A stretch of DNA of 64,000 bases from XN24 sp964462675 (GCA_964462675.1 CAYWYS010000010.1:1-64000); one strand, 5' to 3'. Counted from the stretch's first letter, positions 55,273-64,000 are shown. The notes: a model not told the origin generated them from the letters alone. Program-made: numbers and translations.

Positions 55273-56042
55273 GCACGCTGGTGTTCGACATCGAGACCGT
55301 GCCCGACACGGACTTCGGCCGGCGCTATCTCGCGCTGGACGGCCTGGCGGAGGACGAGATCGCCCAGGCGATGTTTGCCCTGCGCCGCGAGCGGGCCGGC
55401 CACGACTTCCTGCCGCTGCACCAGCATCGCATCGTGGCGATCTCCTGCGCGATGCGTTCCCAGGACGGCTTCCGGCTGTGGTCGCTGGGTGATGCGGATG
55501 CGGACGAGGCCGAGCTCGTCACGCGCTTTTTCGACGGCATCGAGCGCTTCAGCCCCGAGCTGGTCTCGTGGAATGGCTCGGGCTTCGACCTGCCGGTGCT
55601 GCACTACCGTGCGCTGCGCCACGGCATTGCCGCGCCGCGCTACTGGGAGATCGGCGATGCGGACCGGGAGTTCCGCTACAACAACTACCTGGGCCGGTTC
55701 CACTGGCGGCACATCGACCTGATGGACGTGCTCGCGGGCTACCAGCTGCGCGGCGCCGCGAAGCTCGACGAGCTCGCGGTGCTGCTCGGCCTGCCGGGCA
55801 AGCTCGGCCTCAGCGGCGACCGTGTCTGGGGCGCCTGGCGCGATGGCCAGATCGGCGCGATCCGCGATTATTGCGAGACCGACGTGCTGAACACCTGGCT
55901 GGTGTTCCTGCGTTTCGAGCAGTTTCGCGGGCGGCGCACGGCGGCGGAGGTCGAGGCGGAGCAGCAACTCGTCGTCGACACGCTGCGCAAGGACGCCCGG
56001 CCGCACCTGCAGGAATTCCTCGCGGCCTGGGGCCGGGCATGA
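55269..56042 (+). CDS. 3'-5' exonuclease, PolB-like (DNA_pol_B_exo2 type)
   Basis: A 257-residue protein with the DEDD exonuclease fold. LVFDIETVPD gives the first Asp-Glu pair, SWNGSGFDLPVLHYRAL the second Asp, and YCETDVLNTW the last Asp. It resembles the stand-alone predicted 3'-5' exonucleases related to the proofreading domain of family B polymerases, so it probably degrades single-stranded nucleic acid. Its cellular role is unknown. It is tightly coupled to acpS and rlmD by 4-nt overlaps. Confidence 0.9.
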   Translation: MSTLVFDIETVPDTDFGRRYLALDGLAEDEIAQAMFALRRERAGHDFLPLHQHRIVAISCAMRSQDGFRLWSLGDADADEAELVTRFFDGIERFSPELVSWNGSGFDLPVLHYRALRHGIAAPRYWEIGDADREFRYNNYLGRFHWRHIDLMDVLAGYQLRGAAKLDELAVLLGLPGKLGLSGDRVWGAWRDGQIGAIRDYCETDVLNTWLVFLRFEQFRGRRTAAEVEAEQQLVVDTLRKDARPHLQEFLAAWGRA

Positions 56043-57355
56043 GCCGCAGGCCCGACCCGACGCCGTTCGAGGCGCGGGTGCTGGACCTGGCGCACGACGG
56101 ACGCGGTGTCGCGAAGCTCGACGGCAAAACCGTATTCATCGCCGATGCGCTGCCGGGGGAACGCGTGCGCGCCACGCGTGTCAGCCGGCGGCGCAGTCAC
56201 GACGAGGCCGAGCTCGTCGAGGTGCTGGAAGCCGCGGCACAGCGCGTCAGCCCGCGCTGCGCGCACTTCGGCACTTGCGGCGGCTGCAGCCTCCAGCACC
56301 TGGCGCCGGCCGCGCAGCTCGCCGCCAAGGACGACCACCTGCACGATACGCTGCGGCGCATCGGTCACGTGACGCCGGCCGCGCGCTACGCGCCGATCGC
56401 CGGGCCCGCCTGGGCTTACCGGCGCCGCGCGCGGCTCGGGGTGCGCATGGTCGACAAGAAAGGGCGCGTGCTGGTCGGCTTCCGCGAGCGGCGCAAGCCG
56501 CTGGTCGCGGACATGGACTCCTGCGAGGTACTGGCGGGCGGCATCGGGGCCCTGTTGCCGGCGTTGGCCGAGCTGATCGGCGGCCTCGCGATCGCGCGGC
56601 GCGTGCCGCAGGTCGAGGTGGCTGTCGGCGACGACCGCCGGGCGCTCGTGTTCCGGGTGCTGGACCCGGCATCGCCGGACGATCTGCTGCGCCTCGACCG
56701 CTTCGGCCAAGCGCATGGCGTGGACATCTGGCTGCAGCCCGGCGGCCTCGACACGCTGTATCCGCTGCGCGAGGACACGCCGCAGCCGAGTTACCGCCTG
56801 GTCGATTTCGACCTGCAGCTGGCGTTCCTGCCGACCGATTTCATCCAGGTCAATGCCGCGATCAATGCTCAGGCCGTGGCGCGCGCGGTCGAGTTGCTGG
56901 CGCCGGCGGACGGCGACCGGGTCGTGGACCTGTTCTGCGGCCTGGGAAATTTCAGCTTCGCGCTCGCGCGCCGCGGGGCGCGCGTGCGCGGCGTCGAGGG
57001 CGACGCATCACTGGTCGCACGGGCGCGTGACAACGCCGCACGCAACGGTCTCGAAGTCGCGTTCCACGTCGCCAACCTGTTCGAGGACTGCCGCGAGCTG
57101 CCGTGGGCACGGGAGGCCTGCGAGGGCCTGCTGCTTGATCCGCCGCGTGCCGGGGCCGAGGCGTCGATCCAGCTGGTCCGGGTGCTGCAGCCGCGCCGCA
57201 TCGTGTACGTCTCCTGCCACCCCGGGACGCTTGCGCGCGATGCGGGTATTCTGGTCAACGAATTTGGCTACCGCCTCAGTGGCGCCGGGGTCATGGACAT
57301 GTTTCCGCACACGGCTCACGTGGAATCGATCGCCATGTTCGAGCGCGGCAAGTAG
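56039..57355 (+). CDS. rlmD: 23S rRNA (uracil(1939)-C5)-methyltransferase
   Basis: Methylates U1939 of 23S rRNA using S-adenosylmethionine. The protein has 438 residues. The N-terminal TRAM domain (about 8-65) is followed by the Fe-S cysteines in RCAHFGTCGGCSLQH. The AdoMet site is DLFCGLGNFSFALARRG. The catalytic Cys is in YVSCHPGTLARD. A TrmA relative is less likely, because the TRAM and Fe-S motifs are those of RlmD. Confidence 0.94.
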   Translation: MSRRPDPTPFEARVLDLAHDGRGVAKLDGKTVFIADALPGERVRATRVSRRRSHDEAELVEVLEAAAQRVSPRCAHFGTCGGCSLQHLAPAAQLAAKDDHLHDTLRRIGHVTPAARYAPIAGPAWAYRRRARLGVRMVDKKGRVLVGFRERRKPLVADMDSCEVLAGGIGALLPALAELIGGLAIARRVPQVEVAVGDDRRALVFRVLDPASPDDLLRLDRFGQAHGVDIWLQPGGLDTLYPLREDTPQPSYRLVDFDLQLAFLPTDFIQVNAAINAQAVARAVELLAPADGDRVVDLFCGLGNFSFALARRGARVRGVEGDASLVARARDNAARNGLEVAFHVANLFEDCRELPWAREACEGLLLDPPRAGAEASIQLVRVLQPRRIVYVSCHPGTLARDAGILVNEFGYRLSGAGVMDMFPHTAHVESIAMFERGK

Positions 57356-57369
57356 CAGGGCGCAGAGCG

Positions 57370-57870
57370 ATGGCGCCCGCGATCCGCATCGAGATCGACC
57401 TGGCGGGACAGAGCCTGGCACTGCTGCGGGCCGGCGAGGCGACGCGCCGCTGGCCGGTCTCGACGGCGCGCAACGGCGCCGGTGAGCTGCTGGGCAGCGA
57501 GCAGACGCCTCGTGGCCGGCACGTGATCCGCGCACGCATCGGCGCCGGCCTGCCGGCCGGCGCGGTGCTGGTCGGCCGGCGGCCGACGGGCGAAATCTGG
57601 TCGCCGGCGCTCGCCCGGGCGCATCCCGGGCGCGACTGGATCCTGACGAGGATCCTCTGGCTCAGCGGCCTGGAGCCCGGCCGCAACCGGCTCGGCGAGG
57701 TGGACACGATGCGCCGCTACATTTATATCCATGGCACGCCGGACGACGCGCCGCTGGGCGTGCCGGCCTCGCATGGCTGCATCCGGATGGCGAATGCCGA
57801 CATCATCGAGCTGTTCGAACTCGCGCCGGCCGGCACCGAGGTATTGATCGCGGAGAGCATGCGGGCATGA
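57370..57870 (+). CDS. L,D-transpeptidase (YkuD domain) without visible signal peptide
   Basis: A 166-residue YkuD-domain protein. The active site motif is YIHGTPDDAPLG followed by ASHGCIRM, with His135 and Cys137. Such enzymes make 3-3 crosslinks in peptidoglycan or attach Braun-type lipoproteins. No signal peptide or membrane helix is seen at the N-terminus (APAIRIEIDLAGQSLALL), which is unusual for a periplasmic enzyme. A start upstream is not apparent, as only 14 nt separate it from rlmD. Its neighbour nagZ acts in peptidoglycan recycling. Confidence 0.88.
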   Translation: MAPAIRIEIDLAGQSLALLRAGEATRRWPVSTARNGAGELLGSEQTPRGRHVIRARIGAGLPAGAVLVGRRPTGEIWSPALARAHPGRDWILTRILWLSGLEPGRNRLGEVDTMRRYIYIHGTPDDAPLGVPASHGCIRMANADIIELFELAPAGTEVLIAESMRA

Positions 57871-58913
57871 CGCTGGGACCGGTGATGCTCGATATCGAGG
57901 GCCTGGCCCTGACGGCCGAGGACCGGGAGCTGCTGCGGCACCCCAATGTCGGCGGCGTGATCCTGTTCGCGCGCAACTACGAGTCCCCGGAACAGTTGGC
58001 GCGCCTGACCGGCGAGATTCACGCGCTGCGTCGCCCGGAACTGGTCATCGCCGTCGACCAGGAAGGCGGCCGAGTGCAGCGTTTCCGCGCAGGCTTCACG
58101 CCATTGCCGCCGATGCACCTGATCGGGAGACGCTATGACCTCGAGCGCGACCAGGCGCTGCAGCTGGCGGAGACCTGCGGCTGGCTGATGGCCGCGGAGC
58201 TCAGGTCGGCCGGCGTGGACCTGAGTTTCGCACCCGTGCTCGACCTCGACTACGGCCTCAGCGAGGTCATCGGCGATCGCGCCTTTCACCGCGATCCCGA
58301 GGCGGTGGCGCATCTTGCCGGCCGCTTCGCCGCCGGCATGCGGCACGCGGGCATGGCGGCGGTCGGCAAGCATTTTCCCGGCCACGGCGGCGTGGTCGCC
58401 GATTCCCACCATGCGCTGCCCGAGGACCGCCGGCCCTATGCCGACTTGCTCGACGACATGAGTCCATACGAGCGGCTGATCGCCGAGGGCCTCGCCGGCG
58501 TCATGGCGGCCCACGTGGTCTATGCGCGCCTCGATCGCCTGCCGGCCGGCTTTTCGCGCTGGTGGCTCGGCACCGAGTTGCGCATCAGGCTGCGCTTCCA
58601 GGGCGCAATTTTCTCCGACGACCTCTCCATGGCGGGCGCGGCATTTGCGGGTTCGCCGGAGTCGCGCGCGGCGCTGGCGCTCGAGGCCGGCTGTGATGTC
58701 GTGCTGGTGTGCAACGATCGGCCGGCTGCCGTGGCGGTCGTCGAATCGCTGGGCGACTGGTGCGAGCCCGCCGCCCACCTGCGTCTCGCGCGGCTGCGCG
58801 GGCGCGGCGAGTACGGCAGCCCGTTGCCGTCGTCGGCCGAATGGCGTCGCGCCGTGACCATGGTGCAGGCGTTCGAGGAAGAACGGCCGCAACTGGTTCT
58901 CGAGGGCGAGTGA
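57867..58913 (+). CDS. nagZ: Beta-N-acetylhexosaminidase
   Basis: Cytosolic GH3 glycosidase that removes GlcNAc from anhydromuropeptides in peptidoglycan recycling. The protein has 348 residues. VDQEGGRVQRFR and the KHFPGHGG loop with the catalytic His are intact. FSDDLSMAGA contains the nucleophile Asp. It overlaps the L,D-transpeptidase gene by 4 nt. The order nagZ, phosphoribosyltransferase, MTI phosphorylase resembles Pseudomonas. Confidence 0.95.
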   Translation: MTLGPVMLDIEGLALTAEDRELLRHPNVGGVILFARNYESPEQLARLTGEIHALRRPELVIAVDQEGGRVQRFRAGFTPLPPMHLIGRRYDLERDQALQLAETCGWLMAAELRSAGVDLSFAPVLDLDYGLSEVIGDRAFHRDPEAVAHLAGRFAAGMRHAGMAAVGKHFPGHGGVVADSHHALPEDRRPYADLLDDMSPYERLIAEGLAGVMAAHVVYARLDRLPAGFSRWWLGTELRIRLRFQGAIFSDDLSMAGAAFAGSPESRAALALEAGCDVVLVCNDRPAAVAVVESLGDWCEPAAHLRLARLRGRGEYGSPLPSSAEWRRAVTMVQAFEEERPQLVLEGE

Positions 58914-58957
58914 GGCGCGCCGCCTGCTCGCATGGCGTGCCTGCAACGGATGATCCG

Positions 58958-59518
58958 ATGACTGAAGATTTTGAGGCAATACTGGCACGCGCGGAGCGCC
59001 TTGCGGATCGCGCGGCGGTGGAGGTCGCGCTCGACCGGATGGCCGGCGAGATCAGCCGCGACCTGGCCGGCCGCGATCCGCTCGTGCTCGCGGTCATGGT
59101 CGGCGGCCTGATGCCGGCCGCATGGCTGCTGGAGCGCCTCGCGTTCCCGCTGCAACTCGACTATGTCCATGCCACGCGCTATCGCGGCGGCACGCGCGGC
59201 GACGAGCACATCGAATGGCTGGCGCGGCCGCGCACGCCGCTGGCCGGCCGTGCCGTGCTCGTCATCGATGACATTCTCGACGAGGGCCATACGCTGGCGG
59301 CGATCCTGGCCGACTGCCGGGGGCAGGGCGCGGCCGAGGTCCGCAGTGCGGTGCTCGTCGAAAAGCAGCACGCGCGCCGTGTCGCCGGCCTGCACGCCGA
59401 CTACACCGGGCTGCGGGTCGGCGACCGCTACCTGTTCGGCTGCGGCATGGATTATCACGAGCGCCACAGGCAACATGCCTCGGTCTACGCACTCGCTCGG
59501 GAGGACGACCGCGGATGA
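58958..59518 (+). CDS. Hypoxanthine-guanine phosphoribosyltransferase family protein
   Basis: A 186-residue type I phosphoribosyltransferase. The PRPP-binding motif is VLVIDDILDEGHTLA (about residues 100-114), and LAVMVGGLMPAAWLLERL is the N-terminal loop. It is related to Hpt and to the group found next to nagZ and the MTI phosphorylase, where it would salvage the hypoxanthine released by that enzyme. The exact base is not decidable from sequence. Confidence 0.88.
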   Translation: MTEDFEAILARAERLADRAAVEVALDRMAGEISRDLAGRDPLVLAVMVGGLMPAAWLLERLAFPLQLDYVHATRYRGGTRGDEHIEWLARPRTPLAGRAVLVIDDILDEGHTLAAILADCRGQGAAEVRSAVLVEKQHARRVAGLHADYTGLRVGDRYLFGCGMDYHERHRQHASVYALAREDDRG

Positions 59519-60258
59519 GCATGCTGGCGATCATCGGCGGCACCGGCCTCGCGGCCCTCGACGGCCTGCAGGTCGAACGCAGTGATGCCCTGTCGACCCC
59601 GTGGGGCGAGCCGTCGGCGCCATTGCTCCACGGCCGGATCGACGGCCGGCCGATCGTGTTCCTGGCGCGTCACGGCACCGCACGCGCGATCGCGCCGCAC
59701 GCGGTCAACTATCGTGCCAATATCTGGGCGTTGCGCGCAGCAGGCGTGCAACAGGTCGTCGCCGTCAATGCGGTCGGCGGCATCGGCGACGGCTTCGCGC
59801 CGGGCACGCTGGCGGTGCCGGCGCAGCTGATCGACTATACTTGGGGCCGTGCGCACACTTTCTGTGACGGGCCGATCGAACCGCTGCAGCATGTCGATTT
59901 CACCGAGCCCTACAGTCGCGCGCTGCGCGCCGAGCTGCTGGCTGCCGCGCACGCGGCCGGGATACCCGCCAGGGATGGGGGGGTCTATGGCGCAACACAG
60001 GGGCCGCGACTCGAGACTGCGGCGGAAATTGTGCGGCTGGCGCGCGACGGCTGCGACATCGTCGGCATGACCGGGATGCCGGAGGCCGGGCTCGCCCGCG
60101 AGGCCGGGCTCGAGTACGCCTGCCTGGCCGTGGTCGTGAACTGGGCCGCCGGGCGCAGCAAGGACATTCACGCGGAACTGGAGCGCTGGGTGAACGAGGG
60201 CATGGCCGGCGCGCGGCGCGTGCTCGGCGCGCTGCTGGCGGCACGGGGCGCAGCATGA
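59515..60258 (+). CDS. S-methyl-5'-thioinosine phosphorylase (MtnP family)
   Basis: Purine nucleoside phosphorylase-type enzyme of 247 residues. AIIGGTGLAAL is the phosphate loop, FLARHGTAR follows, and GMTGMPEAGLAREAGLEYACLA is near the C-terminus. The close neighbourhood of nagZ and an Hpt-like gene matches P. aeruginosa PA3004, which acts on methylthioinosine formed from methylthioadenosine. Methylthioadenosine phosphorylase is an alternative reading. It overlaps both neighbours by 4 nt. Confidence 0.88.
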   Translation: MSMLAIIGGTGLAALDGLQVERSDALSTPWGEPSAPLLHGRIDGRPIVFLARHGTARAIAPHAVNYRANIWALRAAGVQQVVAVNAVGGIGDGFAPGTLAVPAQLIDYTWGRAHTFCDGPIEPLQHVDFTEPYSRALRAELLAAAHAAGIPARDGGVYGATQGPRLETAAEIVRLARDGCDIVGMTGMPEAGLAREAGLEYACLAVVVNWAAGRSKDIHAELERWVNEGMAGARRVLGALLAARGAA

Positions 60259-61235
60259 GCGAGTCGACGCATCGCGGGCGCTTGCCCGAGGGGCTGGCGG
60301 AGCGACTCCTCGCGGCGACCGACGAAGGCGTCGCGATCGTGGCCGGGGAGGATCCGGCGCATCCGGTTGCCTGGGTCAATCCGGCCTTCGAGCGGATCAC
60401 CGGCTTCCGCGCTGATCAGCTCGTCGGGCTCAACCTGCGCGTGCTGCAGGGCGGCGACCGGGAACAGCCGGGGCTGGCCGAGCTGCGAGACGCGATCGCC
60501 GGTTGGCGGGGCTGTCGCGTCCTGCTGCGCAATTACCGCCCGGATGGTGAGCCTTACTGGCACCAGCTGCGTGTCGAGCCGTTCACGGATGCGCACGGCG
60601 CCCGCTGGTGGGCCGGTTTCTCGCGCGACGTGACCGCGCAGCGCGAGATGGAACTCCAGCTCGGGCGGCGCAGCGAGGAGCTGGGCGATGCGCAGCGCCG
60701 GCTGGCCGAAGTGGACCCGATCGATCGCCTCACCGGGCTGCAAAGCGCCCCGAGCTTCGAGGTCGCGCTCGAGCTCGGCTGGTTTTCCTGCGCCAGGGAC
60801 CGGCGTGCGCTGGCGCTGTTCGTTTTCGCGCCGGACTATTTCAACGTGTATCTCGATACCTTCGGCCGCGTCGCCGGTGATTCCTGCCTGCGGATGCTGG
60901 CGCGCAGCGTCGGCGCGGCCTTCCGGCGCGCCAGCGACGTGGCCGCGCGCATCGACGATGCGCAGTTCGCTGCGCTGGGCATGGACATGGACCGTGACCA
61001 GCTCGAACCGCATTCGCGCCGCGTCTGCGACCGGGTGCGGGCGCTGGCGATCCACAACCCGCATGCGCCGCTGGCGCGCAACCTGACGGTCAGCGCCGTC
61101 GTGATGCTCGTGCGGCCGGGCCGCATGGCGGATTGGCGCGGCCTGCTCGCGCAGGCGCGACAGGAGCTTGCCGCGGCCCAGGCCGCAGGTATCGAGCAAG
61201 TCGTGGTCAGCGAGTTCGGCGCGCCGGCCGACTGA
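60255..61235 (+). CDS. PAS domain protein with degenerate GGDEF domain
   Basis: A 326-residue cytosolic protein. The PAS domain (about 15-130) resembles LOV modules (WVNPAFERITGFRADQLVG then LNLRVLQGG), but the flavin-binding Cys of NCRFLQ is replaced by Leu. A short coiled coil leads to a GGDEF-type domain that begins DRLTGLQSAPSFEVALEL. The catalytic GGDEF site reads IDDAQFA, so cyclase activity is very unlikely. It may bind a nucleotide or a partner. The gene abuts csiV tail to tail, with the two stops in the palindrome TGATCA. Confidence 0.83.
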   Translation: MSESTHRGRLPEGLAERLLAATDEGVAIVAGEDPAHPVAWVNPAFERITGFRADQLVGLNLRVLQGGDREQPGLAELRDAIAGWRGCRVLLRNYRPDGEPYWHQLRVEPFTDAHGARWWAGFSRDVTAQREMELQLGRRSEELGDAQRRLAEVDPIDRLTGLQSAPSFEVALELGWFSCARDRRALALFVFAPDYFNVYLDTFGRVAGDSCLRMLARSVGAAFRRASDVAARIDDAQFAALGMDMDRDQLEPHSRRVCDRVRALAIHNPHAPLARNLTVSAVVMLVRPGRMADWRGLLAQARQELAAAQAAGIEQVVVSEFGAPAD

Positions 61236-61931
61236 TCAGGGTGCCGCGCCGACCGGGCTGACGACTGCGATGACGCCGATGCGCGGGTCATCGAAATAGT
61301 GCTCCTCGTTGAAGCGGACGCGGCGGCGCTGCCGCAACTCCGCCTCGAGCCCCGCGGCCGTGCGCAACTCCAACTCGAAGCCCAGATGCAGGAAGCGTCC
61401 CGCGGTCAGCATGATCGTGCCGGAAATGCCTGCTTGGGCCCGGCCTGGTCCCAATGTCGCGAGCAGCGGCAGCTCCGGGCCCTCGCCCGAGAGCGCCGGC
61501 TGGATCCAGGCGTGGTGCCACAGCAGGCGGAAGCCGCCGGTATTCATGCGCGCTGCCACGTTGGCGAGCTTCAGCGGCGCGCCGGGCCCCGCGAAGCCGG
61601 CCGGCAGCTGCAGCGTCGCCTCCATTGCCTCGGGCGCCGCATCCAGCCAGCTCGGATCGGCATCGCCTGGCGGTTCACTGCCAGCGCCAGGCGCAGTGGC
61701 CGGCGCAGCGCGCGGCGGCCGCTCGATGCTGGCACCGGACGGCTGCTCGAAGATGACGACCTCGACCTGGTAGAGGCGTGGCGCGTCGTCCTGGGCGGCG
61801 TCCTGTGCGGTGGCGGGGCCGGGCGGCAGCGCTGCCAGGGACGCGATGATTGAGCCGGCGACGAGCGTCGCGAGGCCGCGGGGTGCACGGCGTCGTTGCG
61901 GGCGGGATTCGAGAGGCTGGCCATCATGCAT
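61236..61931 (-). CDS. csiV: CsiV family periplasmic protein
   Basis: A 231-residue exported protein. The signal sequence region ends near GPATAQDAAQ. The family segments YQVEVVIFEQP and FRLLWHHAWIQP lie before a C-terminal FNEEHYFDDPRIGVIAVV. CsiV of Shewanella binds peptidoglycan and modulates cell wall growth. ATG 61931 has AAGGAA upstream on the minus strand; the frame is open to 62051 inside mfd. It follows mfd, as in Pseudomonas. Confidence 0.88.
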   Translation of the reverse strand: MHDGQPLESRPQRRRAPRGLATLVAGSIIASLAALPPGPATAQDAAQDDAPRLYQVEVVIFEQPSGASIERPPRAAPATAPGAGSEPPGDADPSWLDAAPEAMEATLQLPAGFAGPGAPLKLANVAARMNTGGFRLLWHHAWIQPALSGEGPELPLLATLGPGRAQAGISGTIMLTAGRFLHLGFELELRTAAGLEAELRQRRRVRFNEEHYFDDPRIGVIAVVSPVGAAP

Positions 61932-61959
61932 GCTGAAGGGTTCCTTGGCTTCGCCCGAG

Positions 61960-64000
61960 TCACGCGACGCCGGCGCGCGCTGCCGCCGGCGCGGGCTCGA
62001 GCCGGTCAAGCAGGCCATGCACGGTCGCGAAGCGCAGCTCCGGATCGGCAAGGTCGAGATTGAATCGCAGTTTGTCCTGACCGTCCAGCCGGTAACGGCG
62101 CGGGTTCGACTGTAGCAGTCCGATCAGCGTGAGCGGCTCGACGCGGGTGTCGCCGCGGAACAACAGGCTGCCGCCGGCGGCATTGGCCTCGATGCGCCGG
62201 ATGCCGAGCCGTGCCGCGCGCTGGCGTATCGCGGCAATGCGAAACAGCGTCTTCGCCGGCGGCGGCAGCAGGCCGAAGCGATCGATCAGCTCGATCTGCA
62301 GCGCCTGGAGCGCATCGGCATCGGCGGCCCCCGCGATGCGCTTGTACAGCACCAGCCGCAGGTGCACGTCCGGGACGTAGTCCTCGGGCAATAGCGCGGC
62401 GACCCCCAGTTCCACCTCGACGCCGAAGTCCAGCGGCTGGTCGAGATCGAGTTCCTTGCCGCTGCGCAAGGCCTCGACCGCCCGCTGCAGCATCTCGAGG
62501 TACATGCTGAAGCCGACCTCGTGGATCTGGCCGCTCTGCTCCTCGCCGAGCAGTTCGCCGGCGCCGCGGATCTCCAGGTCGTGGGTTGCGAGCGTGAAGC
62601 CCGCGCCGAGATCCTCCAGCGACTCGATGGCCTCCAGGCGCTTGACCGCGTCCGGCGTGATCACGTTGCGCGGCGGCGTCACGAGATAGGCATAGGCGCG
62701 GTGATGGGAACGCCCGACGCGACCGCGCAGCTGGTGCAGCTGCGCGAGGCCGAGCTTGTCGGCGCGCTGGACGATGATCGTGTTGGCGGTCGGTATATCG
62801 ATGCCGCTCTCGATGATCGTCGTGCAGACCAGCACGTTGCAGCGGCGGTGGTAGAAGTCGAGCATGACCTGCTCGAGTTCGCGCTCGCGCATCTGCCCGT
62901 GCGCGACGCGAATGCGCGCCTCGGGCACCAGTTCGCCGAGCCTGGCCGCGGCCTGCTCGATGGTCTGCACCTCGTTGTGCAGGAAATAAACCTGGCCGCC
63001 GCGGCGAATCTCGCGCAGGCAGGCTTCGCGCATCAGCCCGTCGTGCCACTCGGTCACGAAGGTCTTCACGGCGAGCCGCTCGGTTGGCGGCGTCGTGATC
63101 ATCGACAACTCGCGCAAGCCGCCAAGCGCCATGTTCATGGTCCGCGGGATCGGCGTCGCCGTCAGCGTCAGCACGTCCACCTCGGTCCGCAGCGACTTCA
63201 GCCTTTCCTTGTCGCGCACGCCAAAGCGGTGCTCTTCGTCGATGATGACGAGGCCGAGATTGCGGAACGCGACCGTGTGCTGCAACAGCTTGTGGGTGCC
63301 GATGACGATGTCGACAGCGCCCGTCCGCAGGCCGTCGAGCACGCGCTCGACCTCCTTCGGCGAGCGGAAGCGCGACAGTGACTCGACGCGCACCGGCCAA
63401 TCCGCGAAGCGGTCGGAAAAAGTCTGGAAGTGCTGCTGCGCCAGCAGCGTCGTCGGCACCAGCATCGCGACCTGCCGGCCGCCCTGGACTGCGACGAACG
63501 CTGCGCGCAGCGCGACCTCCGTCTTGCCGAAGCCGACGTCGCCGCAGATGACGCGATCCATCGGTTGCGCGGTCGTCATGTCGACGATGACAGCTTCGAT
63601 CGCCTGGCGCTGGTCGGGCGTCTCGTCGAACGGGAAGGCGTCGCGGAATGCGGCATAATCCTGCTCGGGCAGCGCGAACCGGTGCCCCTGCCGGGCGGCC
63701 CTGCGCGCATGCAGGTCGAGCAGCTCGGCGGCGACGTCGCGCACTTTTTCTGCGGCACGGCGGCGGGCCTTCTGCCACTGGTCGCCGCCGAGCCGGTGCA
63801 GCGGTGCGCTCTCGGGCGCGGCGCCGGTGTAGCGGCTGATCAGGTCGAGCGACTGCACCGGCACGTAGAGCTTGTCGCCGCCGGCATACTCGAGCGCGAG
63901 AAATTCGCTGCTGCGCCCCTGGACTTCGAGCGTCACGAGCCCGAGGTAGCGACCGACGCCGTATTCCGCGTGCACCACCGGCGCGCCGGCGCGCAGGTCG
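61960..64000 (-). CDS. mfd: Transcription-repair coupling factor Mfd, C-terminal part
   Basis: Removes stalled RNA polymerase and recruits UvrA. About 679 residues of a protein that usually has 1150 are visible; the rest lies beyond the window end. The visible part begins in the RNA-polymerase-interaction domain (HAEYGVGRYLGLV). It continues with the RecG-like translocase: Walker A GDVGFGKTEVALRA, DEEHRFGV, TATPIPRTMNMAL, and QLHQLRGRVGRS. The TRCF domain at the end is intact. Confidence 0.97.
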   Translation of the reverse strand, partial: DLRAGAPVVHAEYGVGRYLGLVTLEVQGRSSEFLALEYAGGDKLYVPVQSLDLISRYTGAAPESAPLHRLGGDQWQKARRRAAEKVRDVAAELLDLHARRAARQGHRFALPEQDYAAFRDAFPFDETPDQRQAIEAVIVDMTTAQPMDRVICGDVGFGKTEVALRAAFVAVQGGRQVAMLVPTTLLAQQHFQTFSDRFADWPVRVESLSRFRSPKEVERVLDGLRTGAVDIVIGTHKLLQHTVAFRNLGLVIIDEEHRFGVRDKERLKSLRTEVDVLTLTATPIPRTMNMALGGLRELSMITTPPTERLAVKTFVTEWHDGLMREACLREIRRGGQVYFLHNEVQTIEQAAARLGELVPEARIRVAHGQMRERELEQVMLDFYHRRCNVLVCTTIIESGIDIPTANTIIVQRADKLGLAQLHQLRGRVGRSHHRAYAYLVTPPRNVITPDAVKRLEAIESLEDLGAGFTLATHDLEIRGAGELLGEEQSGQIHEVGFSMYLEMLQRAVEALRSGKELDLDQPLDFGVEVELGVAALLPEDYVPDVHLRLVLYKRIAGAADADALQALQIELIDRFGLLPPPAKTLFRIAAIRQRAARLGIRRIEANAAGGSLLFRGDTRVEPLTLIGLLQSNPRRYRLDGQDKLRFNLDLADPELRFATVHGLLDRLEPAPAAARAGVA

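Noticed and set aside
61230..61238. TGATCA palindrome at the convergent stops as a regulatory site
   Set aside because: It is explained by two abutting TGA stop codons.

Overview
The window is 64 kb of GC-rich, almost fully coding chromosomal DNA from a gammaproteobacterium. Evidence for this: gene order matches the Pseudomonas-type layout over long stretches (rpsB to rpoS, the rpoE-rse-lep-rnc-era block, nagZ to mfd), the lipid A genes sit between bamA and dnaE, nlpD-rpoS are adjacent, and prfB carries a programmed frameshift. I cannot place the order or family. A run of 100 N at 44869-44968 shows that the sequence is a draft scaffold. No rRNA, tRNA, CRISPR array, prophage or transposase gene was seen.

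Layout. 1-31670, plus strand except for one smr-like gene: rpsB-tsf, then pyrH-frr-uppS-cdsA-dxr-rseP-bamA-skp-lpxD-fabZ-lpxA-lpxB-rnhB-dnaE, then accA-tilS-pyrG-kdsA-eno-ftsB-ispD-ispF-truD, then surE-pcm-yqaA-nlpD-rpoS. This covers translation, the isoprenoid and phospholipid pathways, outer-membrane biogenesis, lipid A and KDO, and the stationary-phase sigma factor. 31680-41143: an M13 peptidase and an Mth938-like gene on the minus strand, a COG4255-like gene with recJ, prfB, lysS, and a divergent ygfZ. 40970-45838: succinate dehydrogenase (an SdhAF4-like small protein, sdhC-D-A-B), a repeat-rich gap, then sdhE and ygfX. 45786-48694: the envelope-stress sigma factor rpoE with rseA-rseB-rseC and a small glutaredoxin-like gene. 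48755-57355: lepA-lepB-DUF4845-rnc-era-recO-pdxJ-acpS-exonuclease-rlmD. 57370-61235: L,D-transpeptidase, nagZ, a phosphoribosyltransferase, an MTI phosphorylase and a PAS/degenerate GGDEF protein. 61236-end, minus strand: csiV and the C-terminal part of mfd.

Genes are tightly packed, and many start codons overlap the preceding stop (ATGA, GTGA and, unusually often, TTGA). Most of the window is therefore ordinary core genome. The unusual material is mainly non-coding or sub-genic. (1) Two composite intergenic elements, each an inverted pair of long hairpins whose arm sequences differ between copies while pairing and an AT-rich loop core are kept. (2) Three GACACTGCT-type palindromes at or just after gene ends; two of them supply the stop codon of dnaE and recO. 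(3) A patch of about 72 bp inside dnaE with inverted codon usage. (4) A hexanucleotide tandem repeat encoding Asp-Val x8 at the N-terminus of RpoS. (5) A sigma-E-like promoter for rpoE buried in ygfX. None of these is proven to be a new system; the paired hairpin family is the best candidate.
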